Of a stretch of DNA of 56,783 bases, positions 36,605 to 44,739 are shown piece after piece; positions within the stretch are counted from its first letter, which is position 1, and each line of letters starts with the position of its first letter. Under the pieces are notes generated by a model, which saw only the letters and a program-made list of their open reading frames with translations, ran no database searches and was not told where the DNA came from. Source of the stretch: Pseudomonadota bacterium. GTDB taxonomy: Bacteria > Pseudomonadota > Gammaproteobacteria > Xanthomonadales > Rhodanobacteraceae. Position numbers and translations under genes: made by a program. The DNA is taken from NCBI GenBank assembly GCA_021793195.1, contig JAJYTG010000003.1, positions 1 through 56,783 on the forward strand, read 5' to 3'.

Positions 36605-37048
36605 TCAGTCCTTGCCGCGCGCCACCGGCAGATCGGCCTGCTGCCAGGCGCCGACGCCGCCGCCCAGGCTGTGCACCTGCTTGAAGCCGGCCTTGACCAG
36701 CCGCGCGGCGGCCTTGCCCGAGGTCACGCCGCTGCGGCAGCAGACCGCGATCGGCAGGTCCTTCACCTTGGCCAGATCCTTGTGCTCGGGATCGAACTGC
36801 GCCATCGCCACGTGGCGCGCGCCGGGGATGTGCGCTTTTTCGAAATCCGCCCGCGACGAGACGTCGATCAGCAGCGCGTTCTGGCGGTTGATCAGGTGCG
36901 TCAGCGTCGCCGGCGTGACTTCCTTCCAGCCGCGCATCAGGCGCAGCACTTCGGTGGCGATCAGCGCCAGCAGCAAGCCGACGAAGGCGGCGACGAGCAG
37001 CGCGTGCTGGCTGGCGAATGCGGGCAGGCGATGCAGAAAGTCAGTCAT
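36605..37048 (-). CDS. Membrane-anchored rhodanese-like protein
   Basis: A 147-residue protein with one N-terminal transmembrane helix (about residues 16-36) and a single rhodanese domain. The active-site loop is CRSGVTS with Cys104. Conserved ALLIDVSSRADFEKAHIPGA and SLGGGVGAWQQA support the fold. It may carry sulfur for thiolation or detoxification at the inner membrane. In related bacteria such genes lie near grxC and secB, which are not seen here. Confidence 0.92.
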   Translation of the reverse strand: MTDFLHRLPAFASQHALLVAAFVGLLLALIATEVLRLMRGWKEVTPATLTHLINRQNALLIDVSSRADFEKAHIPGARHVAMAQFDPEHKDLAKVKDLPIAVCCRSGVTSGKAAARLVKAGFKQVHSLGGGVGAWQQADLPVARGKD

Positions 37049-37150
37049 GGGTACGGCCGGGCGCGATGGAAGACCGGCGATTATCCCGAAAACGCCGCTG
37101 CATTGCCGAAAGCACCGAAACCGCGGCCTCGTGCCGGAGCGGAAGCGGCT

Positions 37151-38248
37151 TCAGGTCGGCGTCGATCCGTAGAGCTTCAGTCCCTGCAAGTCGGGTGACG
37201 CGTCCAGCAGCAGGGAAGCGATCCGCGCCGGCGTGATCGGTTCGAGGCACTGCGCCGTCGCGCCCAGCCGGCAGCGTTTGCCGTAGCAGTTGAGGCAGCT
37301 GAAATCCGCCTGGACCGCGCGCACCAGCGGACCCAGCGGCTTGACCCGCTGCGGATCGGTGGGACCGCAGATCACCAGCAGCGGCGTGCCGGCTGCGGCG
37401 GCGATGTGCGCCGTGCCGGTGTCGTTGGCGACGATCAGGGTCGCGGCCGCGCTGATCGGCACGATCTGCAGCAGGCTCAGCGTCGTCAGCCCGATCGCCG
37501 CATCCGGGCGCTGATGGTTGATGGCCGCGACGATGGCCGCGCACTCGTCGCGCTCATCGGGTCCGCCGATCACGACGATGCGTTCGAAATCGCGCGCGAG
37601 CAGCAGGCCGGCCAGCTCCGCGTAGCGCGCGACGCCCCAGCGCTTGAGCCAGCCGGCCGCCTGCGAACCCGGCAGCAAGACGGCGAACCGCGCGGACCGC
37701 AATCCGTGATCGCCCAGCATCCGTTGCGCCTGCGCGATCTCGACGGGCGCGGGATGCAGGATCGGCCGTGCGGTCGTCGCCGGAATGTCGGCGCAGGCCA
37801 GCAGGGCGCGCATGCGGTCGACCGCGGATGCGGTACGCGCCAGTCCGCGCGGGGCCAGCGTACAGGGCCAGCCCGGCCGCACGCCCCAGCGGTGACGGAT
37901 GCCGCAGCCGGTCAGCCACGCCAGCGCGACCAGACCGCGCGTGTGGTCGCTGCCCTGCAGGTCGATCAGCAGGTCGTAGCGGCCCGCGCGGACGCCGCGC
38001 AGCCAGGTCCCGATCATGCGCAGGCGCTGCCCGCGCGCGCGCGAGTCGATCGTCAGCACGCGCTCGAAGCGTGGATCGTGCGCGAACAGCCCGGCCGCGG
38101 CCGGCAAGGTATTGAGATCGATCCGCGCCTGCGGAAACGCGCGGCGGATGTCCTCCATGATCGCGCTGGCCAGGGCCACATCGCCCAGCGCGCTCCACTT
38201 GAGGATCAGGATGCGGCGGATGCCGCGGCGATCCGGGAGTGCTTTCAT
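37151..38248 (-). CDS. Family 9 glycosyltransferase (heptosyltransferase-like)
   Basis: A 365-residue GT-B enzyme of the ADP-heptose:LPS heptosyltransferase family. The N-terminal motif is ILILKWSALGDVALASAIME, the mid-part LPGSQAAGWLKRWGVARYAE, and the donor-binding part IVANDTGTAHIAAAAGTPLL followed by VICGPTDPQRVKPLGP. The ATG at 38248 (MKALPDRRG) is preferred to an upstream extension. It most likely acts on the inner lipopolysaccharide core, though it is 17 kb from the other lipopolysaccharide genes. Which heptosyltransferase it is cannot be told. Confidence 0.9.
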   Translation of the reverse strand: MKALPDRRGIRRILILKWSALGDVALASAIMEDIRRAFPQARIDLNTLPAAAGLFAHDPRFERVLTIDSRARGQRLRMIGTWLRGVRAGRYDLLIDLQGSDHTRGLVALAWLTGCGIRHRWGVRPGWPCTLAPRGLARTASAVDRMRALLACADIPATTARPILHPAPVEIAQAQRMLGDHGLRSARFAVLLPGSQAAGWLKRWGVARYAELAGLLLARDFERIVVIGGPDERDECAAIVAAINHQRPDAAIGLTTLSLLQIVPISAAATLIVANDTGTAHIAAAAGTPLLVICGPTDPQRVKPLGPLVRAVQADFSCLNCYGKRCRLGATAQCLEPITPARIASLLLDASPDLQGLKLYGSTPT

Positions 38249-38310
38249 GACGGGAGCCGACGACGGTTCATGCGCGCAGGGTCGCATTTTCCCGTGCGGG
38301 TCGCGGCGTC

Positions 38311-38619
38311 TCAGCGCCGGCCCGCGCCGTCATCCTCCGCGAGGTAGTGACGCTCGCCGCGCGCCGGGTCGAAGTACACCGCCGTCAGCTGTCCGCTCTC
38401 GGGATCGACGAAGCGTTCACCGGTGTCCTTCCAGCGCGGGTCCGGCCGCTCCCGGCGCACCGGCTTGTAGCGCCAGCGCTCGATCGCCAGGCCCAGCACC
38501 AGCAGCAGGCCGCCGACCAGCAGCGACGGCAGCAGCGCCGCGAGCACGCCGGTGAGCGCGGCTGCCAGCGCGCCGAGCAGCAAAAGCCCGCCCAGCACGT
38601 AGAGCGCGACCGCCAGCAT
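38311..38619 (-). CDS. Small membrane protein of unknown function
   Basis: A 102-residue protein from ATG 38619 with two hydrophobic segments in the first half (LAVALYVLGGLLLLGALAAA and LLPSLLVGGLLLVLGLAI) and a hydrophilic C-terminus (WKDTGERFVDPESGQLTAVY; DPARGERHYL) that reads like a real structured domain. It starts 11 bases after the YbjQ gene, so the two are probably co-transcribed. No named family is recognised. Confidence 0.75.
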   Translation of the reverse strand: MLAVALYVLGGLLLLGALAAALTGVLAALLPSLLVGGLLLVLGLAIERWRYKPVRRERPDPRWKDTGERFVDPESGQLTAVYFDPARGERHYLAEDDGAGRR

Positions 38620-38630
38620 GCGCGGCCGGC

Positions 38631-38954
38631 TCAGATCGGCGGATCGAGCACTACGGCGGTGCCGTAGGCAACGATCTCGCTCATCGTCTGGCCGATCTCG
38701 GCGGAATCGAAGCGCATCATCACCACTGCGTTGGCGCCCATCGCGCTGGCGTTGGCGACGAGACGGTCCAGCGCATGCCGGCGCGCCTCCTCCAGCATCT
38801 GCGTGTATTCGTGGATCTCGCCGCCGACCAGCGAGCGCAGACCGGCCATCACGTTGCCGCCGATGCCGCGGCTGCGCACCACCACCCCGAACACTTGCCC
38901 CTTGACCTGCCGGACCGGGTGACCCGGCACGTTCTCGGTCGTGACCACGATCAT
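38631..38954 (-). CDS. YbjQ/UPF0145 family protein
   Basis: A 107-residue small protein that forms rings in solved homologues; its function is unsettled (heavy-metal binding was suggested). It begins MIVVTTENVPGHPVRQVKGQ and contains the family signature GGEIHEYTQMLEEARRHALD, then NAVVMMRFDSAEI and AYGTAVVL. AAGGAG precedes the ATG at 38954. Much longer in-frame extensions upstream are low-complexity and not supported. Confidence 0.95.
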   Translation of the reverse strand: MIVVTTENVPGHPVRQVKGQVFGVVVRSRGIGGNVMAGLRSLVGGEIHEYTQMLEEARRHALDRLVANASAMGANAVVMMRFDSAEIGQTMSEIVAYGTAVVLDPPI

Positions 38955-39346
38955 TTGCGACTCCTTGCCGAGCGGAAAGATCGCGCCGGCACTGCGGCGC
39001 GGGCGCCTCACGATACGCGGCGCCAAGCGGGCGGGAAAGTGGTGCCGGCATCCGCGCGCCGTGCTGCCCGGGTTGCCGCGCCGGCCGCGCTCCGACGGGC
39101 TGTCCACCTGCTTCGGCGGCCGGTCCCGCCGAGGTCGATCATCGTCTGCACGCCGCGCCCGCCGGCCGCCCGCGGCGACGTTCACGCGTTGCCGGGCCGG
39201 TTGACGAAGAGGGACCGGATCGGCGCGTTCTGCGCCTTGTCTCACTGCGGGACGGCGGGTCATCGCTGACACTCGTGACGTCGGCTTGCATGCACAAATG
39301 ATGTTTCATATATTATTTATGATGCTTTTATGATGATATTTGACGA
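38955..39346. other. Intergenic stretch between ybjQ-like gene and the XRE-hyf operon
   Basis: 392 bases. The first 300 or so are very GC-rich without a convincing gene or structure. The last 55 bases switch abruptly to AT-rich DNA with several ATGATG repeats and a near-palindrome, which is where the operon promoter should be. Confidence 0.55.
39306..39322 (+). promoter_or_regulatory. Near-palindromic operator candidate upstream of the XRE-hyf operon
   Basis: TCATATATTATTTATGA is symmetric about its centre at 7 of 8 pairs and lies 25 bases before the XRE start within the only AT-rich patch of the region. It contains TATATT/TATTAT-like -10 candidates. An autoregulatory site for the XRE protein is a reasonable guess. 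Confidence 0.45.
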
Positions 39347-39613
39347 ATGATCACTGCCGCCCAACTGCGCGCTGCGCGCGCCCTGCTCGGCCTCGACCAG
39401 CGCGAACTGGCCGAGCGCAGCGGGCTGTCGCTGCCGACCATCCAGCGCATGGAGGCGAGCGACGGCACGGTGCGCGGCAACGTCGATTCGCTGGTCAAGC
39501 TGATCGACGCGCTGGAGCGGGCCGGCGTGATCCTGCTGGGCGAGGGTCAGTCCAGCGCCGGAGGCGGGCGCGGTGTGCGTCTGAAAGCCCTGCCGCAGGA
39601 GCCGCCTGCATGA
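39347..39613 (+). CDS. XRE-family helix-turn-helix regulator
   Basis: An 88-residue DNA-binding protein: MITAAQLRAARALLGLDQRE, then LAERSGLSLPTIQRMEASDG, which is the helix-turn-helix of the Cro/CI type, followed by VDSLVKLIDALERAGVILLG. The domain fills the protein, leaving no room for a ligand domain. Its stop overlaps the hyfB start (ATGA at 39610-39613), so it is the first gene of the operon and likely its regulator. Confidence 0.9.
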   Translation: MITAAQLRAARALLGLDQRELAERSGLSLPTIQRMEASDGTVRGNVDSLVKLIDALERAGVILLGEGQSSAGGGRGVRLKALPQEPPA

Positions 39614-41616
39614 ACACGGGACCGCTGGCGCTGTCGCTGGCCGGCGCGGCCGTGGTCGCGGCGCTGGCCTCGGCGGCCAGCGGGCTGCTCGCCACGCGCT
39701 GGCCGCGCACGCTGTCGTGGCTGGCGTTTCCGCTGCTGGCCCTGTGCGGCGCGGCGGCGCTGGCGGCGGGGTTGCTGGCGCTCGCCGGCGCCAGCACGAC
39801 GACCGCGATCCTGCCGCTGGGCCTGCCGTGGCTGCCGTGGCACGTGCGTCTGGATCCGCTGAGCGGCGTGTTCCTGCTGATCCTCGGCGTCGTGCTGGTG
39901 CCGGTGGCGATCTACGGTCCGGGCTACACGCGCGTGTTTCGCAATGGTCGCGACTCGCTGGCGGCGCTGGGCGTGTTCAGCGGCCTGTTCGTGACCGGCA
40001 TGCTGGGCGTGCTGCTGGCCGACGACGCGTTCCTGTTCATGGTGGCGTGGGAGCTGATGTCGCTGGCGTCGTATTTCCTGGTGACGTTCCAGCACGAGGT
40101 CGCCGAGTATCGTCGCGCCGCCTTTCTGTACTTGCTGATGGCGCATATCGCCGGGTTGGCGATCCTGCTCGCCTTCGGCGTGCTGGCCGCCCGCGGCGGC
40201 AGTTTCGCGTTTGCCGTCATGCGTTCGCATCCGCCGGATGCGCTGTGGGCCTCGGTGGCGTTTGCGCTGGCGTTGCTGGGTTTCGGTACCAAGGCCGGCC
40301 TGCTGCCGCTGCATCTGTGGCTGCCGGAAGCGCATCCGGCCGCGCCTTCGCACATCTCGGCGCTGATGTCGGCGGTGATGCTCAAGGTCGCGGTCTACGG
40401 CTTCATCCGCGTGGTGTTCGAACTGCTGGGGCCGCCGCAGTGGGGCTGGGGCGTGACGCTGGTGCTGGTGGGCGCCGTGACGGCGGTGGTCGGCGTGCTG
40501 TTCGCGCTGCAGCAGACCGACCTCAAGCGCCTGCTGGCCTACTCCTCGGTGGAGAATCTCGGCATCGTGTTCCTGGCGCTGGGCCTGGCGCTGATCTTCC
40601 TCGGCAGCGGCCATCCCGCGCTGGCCGCGCTGGCCCTGATGGCGGCGCTGTATCAGGCGCTCAACCACGCGCTGCTCAAAGGCCTGCTGTTTCTCGGCGC
40701 CGGCGCCGTGCTGCATGGCGCGCACGAGCGCAACCTCGATCGTCTGGGCGGCCTGCAGCGGCGCATGCCGCGCACCGGGCTGTGTTTCCTGATCGGTTGC
40801 ATGGGCATGGCGGCGCTGCCGCCGCTGAACGGTTTCGTCTCGGAGTGGCTGACCTTCCAGGCGGCGCTGCAGGCGTGGCAGTTGGGCAGCGGCCTGCTGC
40901 GCATCCTGGTGCCGGTAGCCGCCGCGGCGCTGGCGCTGACCGCGGCGCTGGGCGCGGCCGCCTTCGTGCGCGCCTACGGCAGCGCGTTCCTGGGTCGCGC
41001 GCGCACGCGCCATGTGCGCCGCGCCCACGAGGTCGGCGCCGGGATGCGGCTGGCGCAGGCGCTGCTGGTGGCGGCCTGCGCCGCGGCCGCGCTGCTGCCG
41101 ACCACGGTGGTCGGCCTGTTCGCATCGGTGACCCGGCAGCTGACCGGCGCCGGTCTGGATCAGGCCGGCAGCCGCGGCTGGCTGTGGCTGACGCCGATCG
41201 CGCCGAACGTGGCCAGCTACGCGCCGGTTCCGATCCTGCTGGTGCTGGCGCTGCTCGGCGGGTCGCTGGTGTGGGCGTTGCGGCCATCGCGGCAGGCGCC
41301 GGTGCGGCGCGCCGATCCCTGGGACTGCGGCTACGCACCACCGACGCCGCGCATGCAGTACTCCGCGGCGGGTTTCGCGCAGCCGATCCGGCGCGTCTTC
41401 GCGATGGTCTACGCGCTCGACGAGGACACCGATGCGGCGACCGCGACGCACCGGCTGCTGGTACGCGATCGCCTCTGGGGCTGGCTGTATGCGCCGCTGG
41501 GTGCCGGGCTGGACCGCGTCGCCGATTTCGCCCGCCGCGCCCAGACCGGGCATGTGCGCCGCTACCTCTCCTGGTCACTGATCACCCTGCTGGTGCTGCT
41601 GTGGATCATTTCCTGA
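39610..41616 (+). CDS. hyfB: HyfB-like antiporter subunit (NuoL/MrpA family)
   Basis: A 668-residue polytopic membrane protein, close to E. coli HyfB in length. It belongs to the proton-translocating Mrp/NuoL family: the core contains LMSLASYFLVTFQHEVAEYR, GFGTKAGLLPLHLWLPEAHP with the key Lys, and LLAYSSVENLGIVFLAL. The C-terminal part carries PWDCGYAPPTPRMQYSAAGF, typical of HyfB/HycC. The start codon overlaps the XRE stop; the end overlaps hyfC by 16 bases. It should form a proton or sodium channel module of the complex. Confidence 0.93.
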   Translation: MNTGPLALSLAGAAVVAALASAASGLLATRWPRTLSWLAFPLLALCGAAALAAGLLALAGASTTTAILPLGLPWLPWHVRLDPLSGVFLLILGVVLVPVAIYGPGYTRVFRNGRDSLAALGVFSGLFVTGMLGVLLADDAFLFMVAWELMSLASYFLVTFQHEVAEYRRAAFLYLLMAHIAGLAILLAFGVLAARGGSFAFAVMRSHPPDALWASVAFALALLGFGTKAGLLPLHLWLPEAHPAAPSHISALMSAVMLKVAVYGFIRVVFELLGPPQWGWGVTLVLVGAVTAVVGVLFALQQTDLKRLLAYSSVENLGIVFLALGLALIFLGSGHPALAALALMAALYQALNHALLKGLLFLGAGAVLHGAHERNLDRLGGLQRRMPRTGLCFLIGCMGMAALPPLNGFVSEWLTFQAALQAWQLGSGLLRILVPVAAAALALTAALGAAAFVRAYGSAFLGRARTRHVRRAHEVGAGMRLAQALLVAACAAAALLPTTVVGLFASVTRQLTGAGLDQAGSRGWLWLTPIAPNVASYAPVPILLVLALLGGSLVWALRPSRQAPVRRADPWDCGYAPPTPRMQYSAAGFAQPIRRVFAMVYALDEDTDAATATHRLLVRDRLWGWLYAPLGAGLDRVADFARRAQTGHVRRYLSWSLITLLVLLWIIS

Positions 41617-42569
41617 ACCCGCTCGCGCACGCGCTGTCGGCGCTGCTGCAGCCGCTGCTGCTGCTGGCGGCGGCGCCACTGCTGGTGGCGTGGATCCGCC
41701 GCGTCAAGGCGCGCTTGCAGAACCGCCGCGGCGCGCCGTTGCTGCAGCCCTACCGCGATCTGCGCAAGCTGTTCGCCAAGGAGGCGGTGGTGGCGCGCAC
41801 GGCGTCGCCGCTGTTTCGCGCCGCGCCCTATCTGGTGTTCGCCGCGACGCTGGTGGCCGCCGGCACGCTGCCGCTGCTGTCGCTGCGCCTGCCCAGCACG
41901 GCGGTGGCGGATGCGATCGCGTTGATCGGCCTGCTCGGGCTTGCGCGCTTTCTGCTGGTGCTGGCCGGCCTCGACGCCGGCACGCCGTTCGGCGGCATGG
42001 GCGCCTCGCGCGAGATGCTGGTGAGCACCTTCGCCGAGCCGGCGCTGCTGCTGGTGGTGTTCACCCTGGCGATGACCGCGCACAGCACCAACCTGGCGAG
42101 CATGGTGCAGACGACACTGAACGCCGGCCTGGTGCTGCGACCCTCGTATCTGTTCGCGCTGGCGGCGCTGCTGCTGGTGGCGATCGCCGAATGCGGGCGC
42201 ATTCCGGTGGACAACCCCGCCACCCATCTCGAACTGACCATGATCCACGAGGGCATGCTGCTGGAGTACAGCGGTCGCCATCTGGCGCTGATGGAGTGGG
42301 CGGCGCAGCTGAAGCTGGCGCTGTTCGCGGCGCTGATCGTGGACCTGTTCCTGCCGTGGGGCATCGCCGCCGGCTTTGCTCCGGGCGCGCTGGCGCGGGC
42401 GGCGCTGGCACTGGCGCTGAAGCTGGGCGTGCTCGGCGCGCTGCTGGCTCTGGCCGAAACGGTGCTGGCCAAGATGCGCCTGTTCCGCGTGCCGGGATTC
42501 CTCAACCTGGCCTTCCTGCTGGCCCTGCTCGGCCTGCTCAGCCACGTGATCCTGGAGGCCGCGACGTGA
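41601..42569 (+). CDS. hyfC: HyfC-like membrane subunit (NuoH family)
   Basis: A 322-residue membrane protein from GTG 41601, the same length as E. coli HyfC. NuoH-type features are QPYRDLRKLFAKEAVV near the N-terminus, GLDAGTPFGGMGASREMLVS in the middle and the acidic loop IPVDNPATHLELTMIHEGML. The subunit links the soluble catalytic arm to the antiporter subunits. The GTG lies inside the hyfB end, so translation is coupled; the stop overlaps the next GTG. Confidence 0.93.
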   Translation: MDHFLNPLAHALSALLQPLLLLAAAPLLVAWIRRVKARLQNRRGAPLLQPYRDLRKLFAKEAVVARTASPLFRAAPYLVFAATLVAAGTLPLLSLRLPSTAVADAIALIGLLGLARFLLVLAGLDAGTPFGGMGASREMLVSTFAEPALLLVVFTLAMTAHSTNLASMVQTTLNAGLVLRPSYLFALAALLLVAIAECGRIPVDNPATHLELTMIHEGMLLEYSGRHLALMEWAAQLKLALFAALIVDLFLPWGIAAGFAPGALARAALALALKLGVLGALLALAETVLAKMRLFRVPGFLNLAFLLALLGLLSHVILEAAT

Positions 42570-43267
42570 ATCCCGCCGCGCTGCCGCTGCTCGACCAGAC
42601 GGTGCTGGTGCTGGCCGCGATGGCGCTGTTCACCGCCTTCGCGCTGCTGGCGCAGACGCGGCTGACCGCGGCGATCCACACCTTCGCCTGGCAGGGCGCG
42701 CTGGTGGCGGCGGTGGCGGCGCTGACCGGGCGCGCCACCGGCGACGCGCATCTGTATGTGTCGGCGCTGATCACGCTGACGCTGAAGGTGGCGCTGATTC
42801 CGTGGATGCTGCACCGGCTGGTGCGGCGGCTGTCGCTGGAGCGTCAGGCCGATCCGCTGCAGCATCCCGCGCTGACCCTGCTGGCCGGTGCCGGCATCGT
42901 GGTGTTCAGCGACTGGGTGGCCGCGCCGGTGGCGCACTTTGATACCAGCGCGACGCGCAACGTCATCGCCATCAGCCTGGCGATCGTGCTGCTCGGCATG
43001 CTGATGATGGTGGTGCGGCGCCAGGCGGTGGCGCAGGTGCTGGGCTTCATGGCGATGGAGAACGGCCTGTTCCTGGCCGCGGTCGCCAGCACCCACGGCA
43101 TGCCGCTGGTGGTCGAGCTGGGCGTTGCCTTTGACGTACTGGTGGCGATGGTGCTGTTCGGCGTGTTCTTCCTGCAGATCAAGAACAGCATCGATTCCCT
43201 GGACATCGACCGCCTCAGCCAGCTGGCCGAACCGGTCGAGGACGACGCGCGCGGAGACGCGCCGTGA
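42566..43267 (+). CDS. hyfE: HyfE-like membrane subunit (NuoK-related)
   Basis: A 233-residue membrane protein from GTG 42566 (GTGA overlap with hyfC). About seven hydrophobic segments. The C-terminal half is NuoK-like (QVLGFMAMENGLFLAAVAST), as in HyfE and Mycobacterium hydrogenase-4-like proteins. The end (IDSLDIDRLSQLAE) is charged. It overlaps hyfF by 4 bases. Confidence 0.88.
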   Translation: MNPAALPLLDQTVLVLAAMALFTAFALLAQTRLTAAIHTFAWQGALVAAVAALTGRATGDAHLYVSALITLTLKVALIPWMLHRLVRRLSLERQADPLQHPALTLLAGAGIVVFSDWVAAPVAHFDTSATRNVIAISLAIVLLGMLMMVVRRQAVAQVLGFMAMENGLFLAAVASTHGMPLVVELGVAFDVLVAMVLFGVFFLQIKNSIDSLDIDRLSQLAEPVEDDARGDAP

Positions 43268-44739
43268 ACGCATTGCTGCTGACGGTGTTCACGCCGCTGG
43301 CCGGCATGCTGCTGCTGGGCACGCTGCGCAGCGCGCGCGTCGCCGGCTGGCTGAATCTGGCGCTGTGCGCGCTGAGTCTGGCCGGCGCGCTGTGGCTGGC
43401 CGCCGACGTGCTGGCGCACGGCGCGGTCGCCGGCGATTCCTTTCGCGTCGATGCGCTGAGCGTCTATCTGGTGGTGCTGACGGCTTTCGTCGGCCTGACC
43501 ACGGCCATCTTCTCGCGCCCCTACATGCGCTACGTGCACGAGGAAAAGCGCGTCAGTCGCGGCGGCCTGCGTCTGTATCACAGCATGTACCAGGGCTTCC
43601 TGTTCACCATGCTGCTGGCGCTGACCACCGACAACCTCGGCATCCTCTGGGTGGCGGTGGAGGGGGCCACGCTGGCGACCGTGCTGCTGGTGTCGCTGTA
43701 CCGCACGCCGGCGGCGATCGAGGCGGCGTGGAAGTATTTCATCCTCTGCGGCGTCGGCATCGCGCAGGCGCTGTTCGGCACCGTGGCGCTGTACTTCGCC
43801 GCCCAGCACGCGCTGCCGGACGCCGCCGCCAACGGCCTGAGCTGGAGCGCGCTGTACGCGGTCGCGCCGCGGCTGGAGCCACGCGTGATGAGCGTGGCCT
43901 TCGTGTTCCTGCTGGTCGGCTACGGCACCAAGGTCGGTCTGGTGCCGCTGCACAGCTGGCTGCCGGATGCGCATTCCGAAGGCCCGACGCCGATGTCGGC
44001 GGTGCTGTCGGGGCTGCTGCTCAACGTCGCCCTGTACGCGGTGGTGCGCATGAAGATGCTCACCGATGCCGCGCTGGCCCACAGCGCCACGCCCGCGCTG
44101 GCCGGGCACCTGCTGATGGGCTTCGGTCTGGTCAGCTTTCTGGTGGCGGCGATTTCGCTGCAGCGCCGTCGTGACATCAAGCGGCTCTTCAGCTATTCGT
44201 CGATCGAGCACATGGGCCTGATGACGTTCGGCTTCGGCGTCGGCGGCCCGCTGGCCACCTTCGCCGCGCTGCTGCACATGCTGGTGCACGCGCTGACCAA
44301 ATCGGCGATCTTCATCACCGTCGGCCACGCCACCCACATCAGCCGCAGCCAGCGCATCGAGCGCATCCGCGGCCTGATCCGCACCCAGCCCGCGGTCGGC
44401 TGGGGCCTGCTGATCGGCGTCGCCGCGATCGCCGGCTTTCCGCCGTTCGGCATTTTCACCAGCGAGTTCCTGCTGCTGTCGGCGACCATGCAGGCGTGGC
44501 CATGGCTGACGATCCCGCTGATGGTCGGCCTGGTGGTGGCCTTCGCCGGCCTGTTCCGCGCGGTGCAGCCGATGGTGTTCGGCGCGGCGCCGCCGGGGCA
44601 GTATCCGGTGCGCGCCAACATGCTGCCGGTGATCCTGCAACTGGCGCTGGTGCTGCTGCTCGGCATCGCCCTGCCGGGGCTGCTGGCGCACTGGCTGGAC
44701 CAGGCTACGCAGCTGATCTCAGGGAGGCATCTGCTGTGA
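43264..44739 (+). CDS. hyfF: HyfF-like antiporter subunit (NuoL/NuoN family)
   Basis: A 491-residue polytopic protein and the second antiporter-type subunit of the complex. It has GYGTKVGLVPLHSWLPDAHS with the conserved Lys, PTPMSAVLSGLLLNVALYAV, and RRDIKRLFSYSSIEHMGLM. The ATG at 43264 overlaps the hyfE stop. No HyfD-like third antiporter subunit is present in this operon. Confidence 0.92.
   Translation: MNALLLTVFTPLAGMLLLGTLRSARVAGWLNLALCALSLAGALWLAADVLAHGAVAGDSFRVDALSVYLVVLTAFVGLTTAIFSRPYMRYVHEEKRVSRGGLRLYHSMYQGFLFTMLLALTTDNLGILWVAVEGATLATVLLVSLYRTPAAIEAAWKYFILCGVGIAQALFGTVALYFAAQHALPDAAANGLSWSALYAVAPRLEPRVMSVAFVFLLVGYGTKVGLVPLHSWLPDAHSEGPTPMSAVLSGLLLNVALYAVVRMKMLTDAALAHSATPALAGHLLMGFGLVSFLVAAISLQRRRDIKRLFSYSSIEHMGLMTFGFGVGGPLATFAALLHMLVHALTKSAIFITVGHATHISRSQRIERIRGLIRTQPAVGWGLLIGVAAIAGFPPFGIFTSEFLLLSATMQAWPWLTIPLMVGLVVAFAGLFRAVQPMVFGAAPPGQYPVRANMLPVILQLALVLLLGIALPGLLAHWLDQATQLISGRHLL

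Noticed and set aside
39717-41600. Plus-strand open frame inside hyfB upstream of the hyfC start
   Set aside because: Out-of-frame shadow rich in Arg, Ala and Gly; only the part after GTG 41601 encodes a NuoH-type protein.
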